From assembly GCA_036833805.1 (NCBI GenBank), contig DAITPA010000019.1:1-30289 (forward strand): 30,289 nt of DNA. The letters are read 5' to 3'. The stretch is from PALSA-1196 sp036833805. Its GTDB lineage: Bacteria; Pseudomonadota; Gammaproteobacteria; Steroidobacterales; Steroidobacteraceae. The notes below the pieces were generated by a model. The model ran no database searches. It had not been told where the DNA came from and saw only the letters and a program-made list of their open reading frames with translations. Below are positions 30,210-30,289 of the stretch, piece by piece. The position numbers and the translations under genes are program-made. How positions within the stretch are numbered: position 1 is the stretch's first letter; each line of letters begins with the position of its first letter.

Positions 30210-30289
30210 ATGTCGAATCGCCAATCTGCAAACGCGCTCGCCCCGAGCAGCATCCACGCGCCCTCGTACTATGCGGCGAGCGTCGCGCA
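30210..30289 (+). CDS. puuB: Start of a PuuB-like FAD oxidase (partial)
   Basis: Only 26 codons are visible: MSNRQSANALAPSSIHAPSYYAASVA. The SYYAAS motif near the N-terminus is typical of gamma-glutamylputrescine oxidase PuuB and related DAO-family FAD enzymes. There it precedes the dinucleotide-binding strand, which would lie beyond the edge. The gene follows an operator-like palindrome and a SpuC-GntR pair, which fits a polyamine module. No strong Shine-Dalgarno is seen. The call rests on a short motif and context. Confidence 0.6.
   Translation, partial: MSNRQSANALAPSSIHAPSYYAASVA

Overview
The window is about 30.3 kb of GC-rich bacterial chromosome. The gene set points to a proteobacterium, most likely gammaproteobacterial and near the Xanthomonadales/Nevskiales. 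It includes an imuA-imuB-dnaE2 mutagenesis operon, an S1/P1 nuclease, DUF1993, a SpuC-like transaminase and a YqjI-like PadR regulator. This placement is inferred from gene content alone. No rRNA, CRISPR array or intact transposase was seen.

Left accessory part (1-8.7 kb). A tRNA-Arg(TCG) is followed by an AbiJ-like abortive-infection gene. The 3' end of that gene runs into an inverted, truncated copy of a tRNA-Arg(TCG), preceded by two direct repeats that look like integrase arm-type sites. This is probably the scar of an integrative element that carried a defence gene. Next come two paralogous small basic proteins, a gene-poor stretch, a His-rich PadR regulator with a palindromic operator, a 5'-truncated phosphate transporter, a His-rich exported peptide, an exported HEMTH metalloprotease, a small conserved protein with a strong terminator, an S1/P1 nuclease and a hypothetical protein. 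A 0.6 kb gap holds a cluster of three DnaA-box-like 9-mers.

Middle part (8.7-20 kb). A DUF2127 membrane protein is translationally coupled to a cytochrome P450. A frameshifted FMN-reductase pseudogene lies divergent to a three-gene unit: a Rieske oxygenase, a phytoene-desaturase-like FAD oxidoreductase and a BetI-like TetR regulator. This unit looks like catabolism of a quaternary amine or similar compound. After a small ACT-like protein comes the SOS operon imuA-imuB-dnaE2 on the minus strand, with a LexA-like box upstream of imuA.

Right part (20-30.3 kb) is amino acid and polyamine catabolism. It holds a PLP threonine/serine-dehydratase-like enzyme, DUF1993, a MocA-like nucleotidyltransferase, a GcvA-type LysR regulator, a tesB remnant, and a beta-alanine operon (omega-transaminase then CoA-acylating malonate-semialdehyde dehydrogenase). 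A BON-domain protein and a small Pro-rich protein follow. Last is a putative putrescine module: SpuC-like transaminase, GntR/FCD regulator and the start of a PuuB-like oxidase. Two nearly identical 18-bp palindromes sit before the transaminase and before puuB, a probable operator pair for the GntR protein.

At least three genes are decayed (pit, the FMN reductase and tesB), so this stretch shows both acquisition and erosion.
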